DNA of 64,000 nt from Terriglobia bacterium (lineage in GTDB: Bacteria; Acidobacteriota; Terriglobia; Terriglobales; Acidobacteriaceae): positions 372,001 to 436,000 of the forward strand of contig JAIQGL010000004.1 in the NCBI GenBank assembly GCA_020072585.1, read 5' to 3'. The notes below the pieces were generated by a model that worked only from the letters and a program-made list of their open reading frames with translations, did not search any database and was not told the DNA's origin. The translations under genes were made by a program, and so were the position numbers. The stretch's first letter is position 1; each line of letters begins with the position of its first letter. Shown in pieces: positions 25,832 to 33,462 of this stretch.

Positions 25832-26758
25832 TCAGATGGGACCACGATAGCGACGCAGCCAGACTGCTGCCGCGAGGAATCCCACAGCGAGTGCCAGGCC
25901 GTTCCACAGGCCCGGCGTGCTGAAAAAGTGCATCGGTGGGAGTGCTGGCATCAGGTCCATCATGGTGCTGCCCGGCACCGGGGTGTAAGTCTCCGGGCCC
26001 GTTGCGCGGTACAGCAGTATCCCAGCAAAATGCGAAGTATTGAACGCCATCTTCTCGACGGCGCAGATCACGAACGGTGGTAAGAAGGCCCATATAAATG
26101 GCGCACGCGGCGCTCCAGCTGAGACCACCAGCAACCAGCCATAGAAAGGCGCGTACCAAAGGCCATGAATGATCAATAGGTGGGAGAGCAGACCCAGTGA
26201 CACGTGGAAGAAAGAAGATTGTGTCCATAGTGTTCCAACACCCAGGCCGCTCCCCAGCAAAACGACGCTGCTCAGCAGCAGCATGATGAACTGCGTGGCC
26301 ACGGTGATGGCGAAGGAGAACAGCGGCAAAATGACGAGGGGAATGGCGAGCTTCGACAGCACAGTGGTGAGATCGGAAACCGGCAGCGACTTCCAGAAAA
26401 GGATGCTGCGGTCGCGGCGCTCGCCGTATAGCGCGTCAAGGCAGTAGAACACGCCAACGATAATAGCGATGCCCATAATCAGGGCAGCCACGGTATCGTA
26501 CGGCATCTCAATGGCGGCGTGCTGCTTCGCCGGGTCGAGTGCCGAGAGGCCACGCATTTTGCGCGGCAGACCAATCAAGCTGATCAAGAAGCCGGACAGG
26601 AAGACAGCCGCCGCGACTAGTGGTGCGAGGTAGATCGAACGGTTCTCCCACAATTCGCGCCGCACCGACCAATACATGGGCCGGGTCACTGACAAGGCCG
26701 CGGGCGCGATTCCCTGCGAGCCGAAAGACCCGGATACGGCGCTCGATTGAGTATTCAT
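25832..26758 (-). CDS. ABC-2 type permease of a YtrA-regulated exporter
   Basis: 308 residues with about six membrane segments (SIYLAPLVAAAVFLSGFLISLIG, ALIMGIAIIVGVFYCLDALYG and others). The loop YGERRDRSILFWKSLPVSD is the usual cytoplasmic signature of ABC-2 permeases in GntR/YtrA operons. Its start overlaps the ATPase stop by 4 nt (ATGA), so the two are produced together. The exported substrate is unknown; related systems answer to cell-envelope stress. Confidence 0.87.
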   Translation of the reverse strand: MNTQSSAVSGSFGSQGIAPAALSVTRPMYWSVRRELWENRSIYLAPLVAAAVFLSGFLISLIGLPRKMRGLSALDPAKQHAAIEMPYDTVAALIMGIAIIVGVFYCLDALYGERRDRSILFWKSLPVSDLTTVLSKLAIPLVILPLFSFAITVATQFIMLLLSSVVLLGSGLGVGTLWTQSSFFHVSLGLLSHLLIIHGLWYAPFYGWLLVVSAGAPRAPFIWAFLPPFVICAVEKMAFNTSHFAGILLYRATGPETYTPVPGSTMMDLMPALPPMHFFSTPGLWNGLALAVGFLAAAVWLRRYRGPI

Positions 26759-27666
26759 ACAGCCGCTCCTTGTGTGTCTCCAGCGGGACCGCCCATCACG
26801 GCAACGAACAAATCGGCGATGCTGGGTGTGCGTACATCGCCCAATCCAGCGAGCTGGCTGCGATCGACGTGATTGGACGCCTGATCAGACGCCAAATCGG
26901 GCGCTAAATCGAACAACAGGATGGTGCGGCCGAACAGCTGGCGCTGGTGAATGGGCTTGAGCGCCTGCGCTTCCGCGATATGTCCGGGGTGCACCATGAC
27001 CTCCATGTAGCGCGACTCGATTTGTTCCATGCTGCAATCAAATACGATGCGGCCGCGGTTGATGAACATGAGATCGGTGAGGACGTGCTGGACCTCTTCG
27101 ACATGATGCGTCGTCAACAAGATGGTGCGGCTGCGATCAAAGTAGTCGGTCAGCAGGGAATCGTAAAACTGCTTGCGATAGAGGATATCGAGACCAAGCG
27201 TCGGCTCGTCCAGCACCAGCAATTTCGCATCAATGGCCATGACCAGTGCGAGATGCAATTGGGCCACCATGCCCTTGGATAATTCCCTGACCTTGCTGGT
27301 GCGACGGATGGTGGTCTTGGCCAGAAAGCCTTCGGCCTTGGCGCGATCGAATCGCGGATGCACTCCGGCGACGTAGTCAAGCGCCTGCGAGACGCGCAGC
27401 CAGCGGGGCAGCACGGCAACATCAGCAATAAAGCAGACATCGCGCGTGAGCTGATCACGCTCAGTCCAGGGGTCGCGCCCAAGCACCCGAAGTTCTCCCT
27501 GATATGGGGTGAGGCCGAGAATCGCGTTCAGGGCGGTGGTTTTGCCTGCGCCGTTTGGACCAATGAGCCCGAGAATGCGGCCTTCTTCCACCCGCAAATT
27601 GACGCCGTCCAGCGCGATGGTTGTGCCGAAGGTCTTGCGGAGGCCACGTGCTTCTATGCATGCCAT
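26755..27666 (-). CDS. ABC transporter ATP-binding protein
   Basis: 303 residues. Walker A GPNGAGKTTALNAILGL, signature VRELSKGMVAQLHLAL (S-K-G-M in place of the common S-G-G-Q, usual in this subgroup), Walker B LLVLDEPTLGLD and H-loop TTHHVEEVQ. It powers the adjacent permease. The start MACIEARGLRKTFG is 4 nt after the GntR stop with AAGGAG upstream; the open frame continues upstream through the GntR tail, where it reads a repeat artefact (MSHPR twice). Confidence 0.93.
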   Translation of the reverse strand: MACIEARGLRKTFGTTIALDGVNLRVEEGRILGLIGPNGAGKTTALNAILGLTPYQGELRVLGRDPWTERDQLTRDVCFIADVAVLPRWLRVSQALDYVAGVHPRFDRAKAEGFLAKTTIRRTSKVRELSKGMVAQLHLALVMAIDAKLLVLDEPTLGLDILYRKQFYDSLLTDYFDRSRTILLTTHHVEEVQHVLTDLMFINRGRIVFDCSMEQIESRYMEVMVHPGHIAEAQALKPIHQRQLFGRTILLFDLAPDLASDQASNHVDRSQLAGLGDVRTPSIADLFVAVMGGPAGDTQGAAV

Positions 27667-27670
27667 GACT

Positions 27671-28120
27671 TCAGCGCTCCTTCTTAGGGGGATTGGATTC
27701 AGGGGGATTCGACGGTGCAGCATCCTGGGGTGCGACATCCTGGGGTGCGACATCAGAAGACGACGGGTTGGTTGCGCCGTTCAGCAGTTCTGCCGCGCTG
27801 AGGCCAAGCCGTTGAATGGTGGCGTGGATCCTGGGCCATTCTTCGCCCAGAAACTTCTGCCGTTCACCCTGGAGCAACAAACTGTGCGCGCCGGCATTGA
27901 TGAACATGCCGAGACCGCGTCTGCTCTCGACCAGCCCTTCATCCACCAGTTGCTGATAGCCCTTGAGGACCGTGAGCGGATTGACGCGATAGTCAGCCGC
28001 GACGTTGCGCACGGAGGGCAGCGGATCGCCCTCCTTGAGAACGCCGTCGAGTATCATCGCGACGACCCGGTCGCGAAGCTGGCGGTAAATCGGCTGACTG
28101 TCATTCCATTCACGGTCCAT
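27671..28120 (-). CDS. YtrA-type GntR transcriptional regulator
   Basis: 149 residues. The winged helix (PIYRQLRDRVVAMILDG, PLPSVRNVAADYRVNPLTVLKGYQQL, GLVESRRGLGMFI) is followed by a short helical tail, as in YtrA-group regulators, which control ABC operons like this one and usually repress their own promoter. The C-terminus contains tandem VAPQD-type repeats encoded by a 15-bp unit. The tail is probably disordered. Confidence 0.9.
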   Translation of the reverse strand: MDREWNDSQPIYRQLRDRVVAMILDGVLKEGDPLPSVRNVAADYRVNPLTVLKGYQQLVDEGLVESRRGLGMFINAGAHSLLLQGERQKFLGEEWPRIHATIQRLGLSAAELLNGATNPSSSDVAPQDVAPQDAAPSNPPESNPPKKER

Positions 28121-28137
28121 CAGGTTTCCAGTAAGTC

Positions 28138-28707
28138 CTAACGCGCGCTGGCCTCTTGTTGCTTTACTCGCTGCAAATCCATGTGCGCGTGCATGAGCTT
28201 GTCGCCCTTCATCTGAAAGGTCCAGTCCTCGGTGTGATGGTTTGCGTCGATCAAGGTGAACAGTGCGTGTTGCATGTGGCCGTACTTCGTGTTGCCGGCG
28301 ACGTCAACAAAATCGAATTCCACGGTCTTTCCGTCCGGCGACACCCTGGCCGCCATACGAGGCCGGTTACCGGCGTCACAATAATGCGTCAGAAACAGGC
28401 GATCACCATCCAGATAGAACATGGTAACCGGATGGTCATACTTGGTGGGATCGTCTTTTCCGATCTCACCCATCTCATGCACGAGTGCGTTGCCGCGGGA
28501 GGTGACGCGCAGCAAAACGTCCGCCATCGCGCCGTCTCCCATCTCTTTCACCGGCGGGTCCGTGGTGACGGTTGCGTGCCAGGCGCCGGCGAGAGTTTTA
28601 AGTTTGTCGAATGACTTTTGTGCGTCGGTTGGCGTTGTGGATTGGGCGAAAACCACGGTTGAAAGCGACATCAGAGTCGTAAACAGCAGAAAACGAAGGG
28701 ATTTCAT
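28138..28707 (-). CDS. Secreted lipocalin-like/DUF1579-like protein
   Basis: 189 residues. The signal peptide is MKSLRFLLFTTLMSLSTVVFAQ. The mature part starts FDKLKTLAGAWHATV, the G-x-W motif that opens small beta-barrel domains, and continues with strands such as GNALVHEMGEIG, PVTMFYLDGDRLFLTHYC and TEDWTFQMKGDKLMH. Such proteins are common in Acidobacteria; the function is unknown. AAAGGAG precedes the ATG. It is the first gene of the GntR-ABC operon, 17 nt before gntR. Confidence 0.75.
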   Translation of the reverse strand: MKSLRFLLFTTLMSLSTVVFAQSTTPTDAQKSFDKLKTLAGAWHATVTTDPPVKEMGDGAMADVLLRVTSRGNALVHEMGEIGKDDPTKYDHPVTMFYLDGDRLFLTHYCDAGNRPRMAARVSPDGKTVEFDFVDVAGNTKYGHMQHALFTLIDANHHTEDWTFQMKGDKLMHAHMDLQRVKQQEASAR

Positions 28708-28747
28708 GTTGGATTCTCCTTTAAGCGGCTGGCTGGGCCGCATGTAC

Positions 28748-28783
28748 TGTTATACTTAACTATAACACTATACAACATGTCAA
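28748..28783 (-). promoter_or_regulatory. Promoter and likely GntR operator of the ABC operon
   Basis: On the minus strand a perfect -35 (TTGACA, 28783-28778) is followed within one promoter length by the inverted repeat TGTTATA-N6-TATAACA (28767-28748). The palindrome covers the -10 region, so a bound YtrA-like repressor would block transcription. The exact -10 is uncertain (TAGTTA or GTTAAG). Operator assignment is inferred from position and symmetry. Confidence 0.6.
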
Positions 28784-28927
28784 GGGCTTTTTGGCTGATA
28801 GGCGCTATCTGCATAAGGACAAAAGGCATTTGGCCGCTGAGCATCGCGGACTTTGCGGCTGTTTTTGGAGGGCAAAAGAAGGGGGCGCGGCTCACGCAAC
28901 GCCCCTTGGGTGTTGTGTCCGGAATCT

Positions 28928-29284
28928 TTAGCTGGCTGGTGGAAGTTGCGGCGGGCTTTGGCGCTGGCCGGCAAGGCGCTCAAAGTGGCCGGCATTGGCC
29001 GTTTCTCGCTGGGTGATGATGTCGAGAAATTCGCGGTTGGCCTGGGCGCGAAGCTCGCCAACAGCAATGTGCATGGCGGCAATGCGCGTGGAGGGAAGAA
29101 AGTCGACTTGCTGGAGTCTCTTGAGCTCCTGCATGGTCAGTTCAAATCCAGCATTCATTTCGGCAATGGCGCGGTAAATGTAGGCCTTGACCGGCAGCAG
29201 CTTGGCTGCGGGTTGGGTTTGGGTTTGAGTTTGCAGTTGATGTTGCGCGAGGTGGATGGAGCGTTTAGCTTTATGCGTAGCCAT
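28928..29284 (-). CDS. Small helical protein downstream of HTH-leader cassette 1
   Basis: 118 residues. A short basic start (MATHKAKRSIHLAQHQ) and a Gln/Thr run (QTQTQTQ) precede a helical body (VKAYIYRAIAEMNAGFELTMQELKRL, AMHIAVGELRAQANREFLDIIT). There is no signal peptide. AAGGAGGGCAACC, the 3' end of the conserved leader, directly precedes the ATG, which supports expression. It shows no similarity to the protein in the same place in cassette 2 (50221). Function is unknown. Confidence 0.65.
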   Translation of the reverse strand: MATHKAKRSIHLAQHQLQTQTQTQPAAKLLPVKAYIYRAIAEMNAGFELTMQELKRLQQVDFLPSTRIAAMHIAVGELRAQANREFLDIITQRETANAGHFERLAGQRQSPPQLPPAS

Positions 29285-29285
29285 G

Positions 29286-29353
29286 GTTGCCCTCCTTGGG
29301 GGCGATTCTGGTTAGGGCGCGTTCGGTGTTCATGCACCGGGCGCTGCCCGTTA
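29286..29353 (-). ncRNA. Conserved hairpin leader, copy 1
   Basis: 68 nt between the HTH gene and the next start codon, almost identical to 50154-50220. It folds as an outer stem GGGC(A)GC/GCGCCC, an internal loop, an inner stem CGGTG/CACCG and a 6-nt loop, then single-stranded sequence ending in AGGAGGGCAAC. The small hairpin GGGC-AGC-GCCC would exclude the outer stem, so two states are possible. It may be a cis-regulatory RNA or a DNA repeat. Confidence 0.6.
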
Positions 29354-29361
29354 AATGGTGG

Positions 29362-29628
29362 TTATTTCTTTTTTGGTTTGCGAGGCACGGGTGATTTGGC
29401 CTGTGCCTTTTGTTTTGACTTCTGGTGACGGGTCTTTCTGCCGTTGGCGATCTTCGGCAGAAGTTGTTGTAGCTGTTGAATTTCTTTTTCAGTCCAGAGA
29501 TGCAGCGTCATCTTGCCGCTCGTAACGGATTTCGGTGCCGGAACTTTTTTTGCCTTAATATATTTACTCAATGCAGCTTGGGTGATACCTAGCTTTTTAG
29601 CTGCTTGATGAGTTGAATAATAGGTCAT
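29362..29628 (-). CDS. Small MerR/excisionase-like HTH protein, cassette 1
   Basis: 88 residues. The HTH (YSTHQAAKKLGITQAALSKYI) and a wing-like segment (MTLHLWTEKEIQQLQQLL) are followed by PKIANGRKTRHQK and a Lys-rich tail. It is clearly paralogous to the protein at 49859-50143: 12 of the 13 residues in PKIANGRKTR[H/Y]QK are identical. It is a DNA-binding protein by fold. It is transcribed away from the PIN gene, with 132 nt between the two starts. No ribosome site precedes the ATG; the likely -10 lies 9 nt upstream, which suggests a leaderless mRNA. Confidence 0.8.
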   Translation of the reverse strand: MTYYSTHQAAKKLGITQAALSKYIKAKKVPAPKSVTSGKMTLHLWTEKEIQQLQQLLPKIANGRKTRHQKSKQKAQAKSPVPRKPKKK

Positions 29629-29637
29629 TTGTCATCA

Positions 29638-29663
29638 ATGATAACGTTATCTTGGACAAGATC
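29638..29663 (-). promoter_or_regulatory. Promoter and palindrome of HTH gene 1
   Basis: On the minus strand TATCAT (29643-29638) lies 9 nt before the ATG, the same spacing as in cassette 2. The perfect 12-bp palindrome GATAACGTTATC (29640-29651) overlaps it and is a likely operator for the HTH protein or a partner. A weak -35 (TTGTGA) lies about 18 nt further upstream. Confidence 0.5.
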
Positions 29664-29760
29664 ACAAGTAAAAATTTCTTGAATAAGGATTTGAACGTTC
29701 TGCTGACGTAAAATATTCAGCATGAACCCTAATGGCAGCCCTGTTGTACAGTGATTTTTT

Positions 29761-30846
29761 ATGGAAGATTTCAGACTAGATCAATTTATCCGATCCGATG
29801 CTCTTGCAGATCTGAACGAATTTCGCAAACGCAGTCCAGTCCTTCGAGAGGTAACTGGGGAGCCAATTCAAATTCGGCTAGTCCTAGATGCCTGTATTAT
29901 CCAACGAGAGCTCAGATTTCGCCTCCGGCATAAAAGAAAAGCTGAGGCGAGAACTGCCCTGCAAGAAATCCTGGATTCAGGAACGGTTGTGCCTTTTGCT
30001 CCTCCGAAACTCATCGAAGAAGTTGAGGAACATGCCGCAGAGATTGCCGTTTACTGTCAGGTTAGTGTCGAACGAGTTCGACAAGAGTGGGCGCATCTGC
30101 AAAAGAAGATTCATTTTTATGAACCGGAAACGCAAAACCCTATTGGATGTATTGATCCCGACGATGAGCCATATCGGCAAGTATGTATTGAAATAGGCGC
30201 TCATGCAGTCTACACGAGGGACAATCACTTTAAATCTATGGGGGTTCCGACGATCAACGTTGACCTAGATCACATGCTCCGCAAAAACGCCCGAGCTTCC
30301 AGTATTAAATTAACAGTAAGTATTGGTTCCACCTTTAGTTTAATGATCAGTTTTAGCCTGCTCAAAGAGCTTTGGGGGTTAGCGTATAAAGGAATTCAGA
30401 AAATACCAACACCAATAAAAATTGGTATTCTTGCCGCCACCGCGGCCGCATTCATACATCCTCGATCCCGAGCCAAGATCATCGAAGCTGGAACATTCCT
30501 TTGGACAAAGCTTAATGATCCAAGAGTTAAAGCCGTTTTGTCATCCCTTGCTTCTCAAATGTACGAGGCATGCGAAATTGCTAAGAATACCTCTAAAGAG
30601 ATCGAGGATTCTCTGCCCAGCCCACAAAAACGGTACGCTATTCATTTTGCAAGAGAGGTATGTGCAATTGAAAGGCGGCCTCTAACTCTGGCTGAAATTG
30701 CAAGCTATATGAAAAAAGCAGGGTATATTACACGGTCCAAGAATTTTGCTGCATATTTACGGCGATTGCTGCATGGCAGTTCGAATTTCCTTGAGGTAGC
30801 GCCTGGTTATTGGATTTTACGGATCAGTGAGCCGAAATCTGCTTAA
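29761..30846 (+). CDS. PIN-domain protein with membrane segments and C-terminal winged helix
   Basis: 361 residues. Residues ~38-180 are a PIN nuclease domain: RLVLDACIIQRELRF (first Asp), PPKLIEEVEEHA (Glu) and a DDEPYRQVCIEIGAHAVYTRDNHF segment with the late acidic residues. Hydrophobic stretches follow (SSIKLTVSIGSTFSLMISFSL; IKIGILAATAAAFI), then ~60 residues of winged-helix type (RRPLTLAEIASYMKKAGY to EVAPGYWILR). PIN domains are Mg-dependent RNases. A PIN tied to the membrane with a C-terminal winged helix is unusual. The gene is AT-richer than its neighbours and has a weak ribosome site, which suggests transfer. It is divergent from HTH gene 1. Confidence 0.75.
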   Translation: MEDFRLDQFIRSDALADLNEFRKRSPVLREVTGEPIQIRLVLDACIIQRELRFRLRHKRKAEARTALQEILDSGTVVPFAPPKLIEEVEEHAAEIAVYCQVSVERVRQEWAHLQKKIHFYEPETQNPIGCIDPDDEPYRQVCIEIGAHAVYTRDNHFKSMGVPTINVDLDHMLRKNARASSIKLTVSIGSTFSLMISFSLLKELWGLAYKGIQKIPTPIKIGILAATAAAFIHPRSRAKIIEAGTFLWTKLNDPRVKAVLSSLASQMYEACEIAKNTSKEIEDSLPSPQKRYAIHFAREVCAIERRPLTLAEIASYMKKAGYITRSKNFAAYLRRLLHGSSNFLEVAPGYWILRISEPKSA

Positions 30847-30847
30847 T

Positions 30848-30987
30848 CGGCGCTCCGCTGCGCTGCGCACCGGCCTACGGCGTGTGGAAGAAATCTTTCT
30901 TAGCTTACCCGGCATTAATTCCTCATCCCGGCTCGCCGGGACTCGGAAACATGCCGGGCTACTATCAAGCCGTCCCGCTGAAGCGGG
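30848..30987 (+). repeat. Structured dispersed repeat, copy 1 (after the PIN gene)
   Basis: Aligns with 49651-49787: shared blocks GGCGCTCCGCT, GGCCTACGGCGT, TTACCCGGCA, ATTCCTCA, CTCGGAAAC, GCCGGGCTA and CCGTCCC. An outer pair CCCGGCAT/ATGCCGGG encloses an inner hairpin CCCGGCTCGCCGGG. In copy 2 the inner hairpin is GCGCGC-GAT-GCGCGC, a different sequence with the same pairing. Confidence 0.75.
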
Positions 30988-31545
30988 ACTGAAGTCGAGT
31001 CGAAAGCCGGAATTTTCTGCGACATCTTCACGATCCGAAAGAATGCGATTTGATTGTGTGCTGGGAGCACAATTGGCCGGAGTGCCCGCTGGAGGTGGTG
31101 GAGCTGAGAGGGAAGATCGGGGGATCCGGTGATCGCGCGTGATCGGGTAATCGGAGAGCAAGAGATGGGTGCGAAAGTCGGCTAATCTGCCAGAACCGCC
31201 AGAATTGGGCGGGAAATCAAACCCACTTTGCCGCAGATTTTCGCCGATGAGCGCAGATCAAGGAAAAAGCAATTGCCAAAAATTTCAAAAATTTGAAGAT
31301 CGGCGCAGAATCCGTGCCGTTTTGGAAACTCCATTTTGGGACCCCCTGGTTGACCAGTGACGGAAAAGGGCGTCTGATCCCAGAAGGGCACTGGGTTGCA
31401 CCTGGGGTTGGGCAGGTTGAGGGGCTGAAACAGCCCATTCCGGGCATTTCCCAAGTGTCCGAAAATGGGATACTCTCAGCTTACGTATCGCGGTTCAGGC
31501 AGTCCAAGTAATTGCAAGGAGAGAGGATTACTTAAGGACGAATAG
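30988..31545. other. Gene-free stretch upstream of the sigma factor
   Basis: No convincing gene. It contains short palindromes (CCCGCTGAAGCGGG at about 30990), a CCGCAGATTTTCGCCGATGAGCGCAGAT variant of the CCGCGGAT repeat near 31231, and an AAGGACGAATAG ribosome site just before the sigma factor gene. Short frames of 60-100 codons here run antisense to one another and lack ribosome sites. Confidence 0.5.
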
Positions 31546-32223
31546 ATGCCGGCCGAATCAGCACTTTTAGGGGTGGCGGTTGGCGCGAGCGGTGGTACGA
31601 AGAGCTCCCATTCTTCCGGAGAGATGGTGAGTCAAGCCCTAAGTCGAATCAACGACAGTGAGCTGATACGTGCCGCCCAGCGCGGGGACCGCACAGCTTT
31701 CGAGACACTGGTGCGCCAGTATGACCAGGCCGTTCTGCGTCTGGCCCTGCACCTGACCGGCTCAGACGCCGACGCGCATGACATCTACCAGGAGGCCTTT
31801 CTCAAGGCTTATCGGCATATTGGAAATTTTCGCTTCGAGTGCTCGTTTTACACCTGGATCTATCGTATTGTGACCAATCTCTGCCTGGACCATCTGCGCA
31901 AACGGCAGACGCGCAAAGAAGACCCGCAGATGGTGATGGATTCAAGCGGACAGCCGGTGGACGTGCTGGAGCGCGTCTCTGACGACCGCGCGGGCGCAAA
32001 CCCGGAGCGCGACCTGATGCGCCGCGAACTGGGATCAAAGATCAACCAGGCGCTGACCAAGCTGACGCCGCGCGAGCGCATGGTCTTTGAGTTGAAACAT
32101 TATCAGGGACTGAGATTGAGAACGATTGGCGAGATGCTGAACACAACGGAAGAGACGGCCAAGAACACGCTCTTCCGGGCGACCCAGAAGCTGCGCAGCG
32201 CGCTGGCCACGATGAGGAGTTAG
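31546..32223 (+). CDS. ECF-type RNA polymerase sigma factor (RpoE-like)
   Basis: 225 residues. Region 2 reads ELIRAAQRGDRTAFETLVRQYDQAVLRLAL, DIYQEAFLKAYRHIGNFR and FYTWIYRIVTNLCLDHLRKR; region 4 reads LTPRERMVFELKHYQGLRL and EMLNTTEETAKNTLFRATQKLR. It directs RNA polymerase to stress-type promoters. The 26-residue front is low-complexity; an internal ATG at 31624 with GGAGAG is an alternative start. The anti-sigma gene follows 275 nt downstream across a repeat-bearing gap. Confidence 0.93.
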   Translation: MPAESALLGVAVGASGGTKSSHSSGEMVSQALSRINDSELIRAAQRGDRTAFETLVRQYDQAVLRLALHLTGSDADAHDIYQEAFLKAYRHIGNFRFECSFYTWIYRIVTNLCLDHLRKRQTRKEDPQMVMDSSGQPVDVLERVSDDRAGANPERDLMRRELGSKINQALTKLTPRERMVFELKHYQGLRLRTIGEMLNTTEETAKNTLFRATQKLRSALATMRS

Positions 32224-32290
32224 CAGGGGCTAAAGCCCCAGATCTTTTTAGCAGTTGGGCCGCAGGCATAAATGCCTGCTCCACCCAGGT
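32222..32290. repeat. GGGGCTAAAGCCCC-type palindrome between sigma and anti-sigma genes
   Basis: GCAGGGGCTAAAGCCCC directly follows the sigma factor stop, then GCAGGCATAAATGCCTGC. Both are short perfect palindromes of the dispersed family and could reduce read-through into the anti-sigma gene. Confidence 0.65.
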
Positions 32291-32498
32291 GGGTTGACAA
32301 GGGCTTGATAGGGTTTGCAGGGGCTTTGAGTTTTATGAATATTGTGGGCTTTCGAAGGAAACGCAAGGTCCTTCCGGCCTACTCCCACCCCAGCCGCGCA
32401 ACATCGGCGCGCCTGGGGACCCCGGACTCGCACGCTGGTAAATGCGCGTGCTGGTTTTACGGCCGTCAGGATGACGACCCGAAAGTCGGAGAAAGCTT

Positions 32499-33443
32499 AT
32501 GAATTGCGACTGGACCAAAGAAAACGTTGCCTTGTTTATCTATGACGAGCTGGCCGACGACGCCAAGTTCGAATTTGAGCAGCACGTCCGCCACTGCCTG
32601 GGATGCCGACGGGAGCTGGAGGCCGCGCTCGAGTTCAAAGACAGCATGGCCGCGCTTCCCATGAAAGATGTTTCGCCCAGCTTTCTGGCCGCCAATCGGA
32701 TGCAGTTGCAGGAATCACTGGAGCACGCGGAGCAGTCGCGCAACATTTTTAGTTCGTTCATCTTTGATGCAACGGGATGGTTCCACCAGATCAAGCTGGC
32801 GCCCGCGCTGGTGGCCGCGCTGCTGATTATCGGCTTCGCGGGCGGAGTAGGAACGTCATATCGAATGTTCCGCATCGACCGGCCTCCGGTCGCAGAGGGT
32901 GGTGGCCCGCCTCTTCAGCCACCTGCGGAAGCCAATATCGCCGGAATTGAATCCATTACTCCTGACGCAAATTCCAACCAGGTCCAAATCAAATACAACA
33001 CATTGCAGCCGCAGATCATGAACGGGTCCACGGATGATCCGCGCATCCGGCAGCTGCTGGTGCTGGCGGCACGGAACAACCGGAACTCCGGCCTGGTGCT
33101 GGATTCCATTGATGTGCTGACCCGGCGCACCGAAGACAACGCGGTACGCGAAGTACTGGTGGAAGCGCTGCGCTATGACAAGAACCCCGGCGTGCGGTTG
33201 AAGTCGCTGGATGCGCTGAAGAGTTACGTCCGCGATGATGTACATGTAAGAGATGCTGTTGTAGAAGCTTTGTTGCACGACAACAATGCCGGCGTGCGCC
33301 AGGAAGCCATCAGTCTGCTGGATGTGGTGAAGGCCGATACCAGCGTGCGATCCGCTTTAACGGTGCTGGCGGAGCGCGATTCGAACAAGTTTATCCGTGA
33401 GGAATCAAAGCGTTATCTGGCAAGCATGCCACATCTTGATTAG
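32499..33443 (+). CDS. Membrane anti-sigma factor with zinc finger and HEAT repeats
   Basis: 314 residues. An N-terminal zinc-finger anti-sigma domain (FEQHVRHCLGCRRELEAAL, H-x3-C-x2-C) sits in the cytoplasm, one membrane segment (LAPALVAALLIIGFAGGVGTS) follows, and the C-terminal half is HEAT-like (DPRIRQLLVLAARNN, VREVLVEALRYDKNPGVRL, VRDAVVEALLHDNNAGVRQ). It should hold the upstream ECF factor and perhaps release it on an envelope signal sensed by the HEAT part. GGAGAAAG precedes the ATG. Confidence 0.88.
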   Translation: MNCDWTKENVALFIYDELADDAKFEFEQHVRHCLGCRRELEAALEFKDSMAALPMKDVSPSFLAANRMQLQESLEHAEQSRNIFSSFIFDATGWFHQIKLAPALVAALLIIGFAGGVGTSYRMFRIDRPPVAEGGGPPLQPPAEANIAGIESITPDANSNQVQIKYNTLQPQIMNGSTDDPRIRQLLVLAARNNRNSGLVLDSIDVLTRRTEDNAVREVLVEALRYDKNPGVRLKSLDALKSYVRDDVHVRDAVVEALLHDNNAGVRQEAISLLDVVKADTSVRSALTVLAERDSNKFIREESKRYLASMPHLD

Positions 33444-33462
33444 ACACAGAGAAGAAGCAGCA

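Noticed and set aside
24612-25850. 412-codon open frame on the plus strand
   Set aside because: It runs antisense to the oxidoreductase and DUF4386 genes, which have clear domains and ribosome sites; its composition is that of a shadow frame.
29286-29353. Rho-independent terminator between HTH gene 1 and the next gene
   Set aside because: The hairpin is followed by CTAACCAGA and a ribosome site, not a T-run; a good start codon follows directly.
31169-31511. Several 60-90 codon frames before the sigma factor gene
   Set aside because: They overlap one another on both strands, carry dispersed-repeat sequence and lack ribosome sites.
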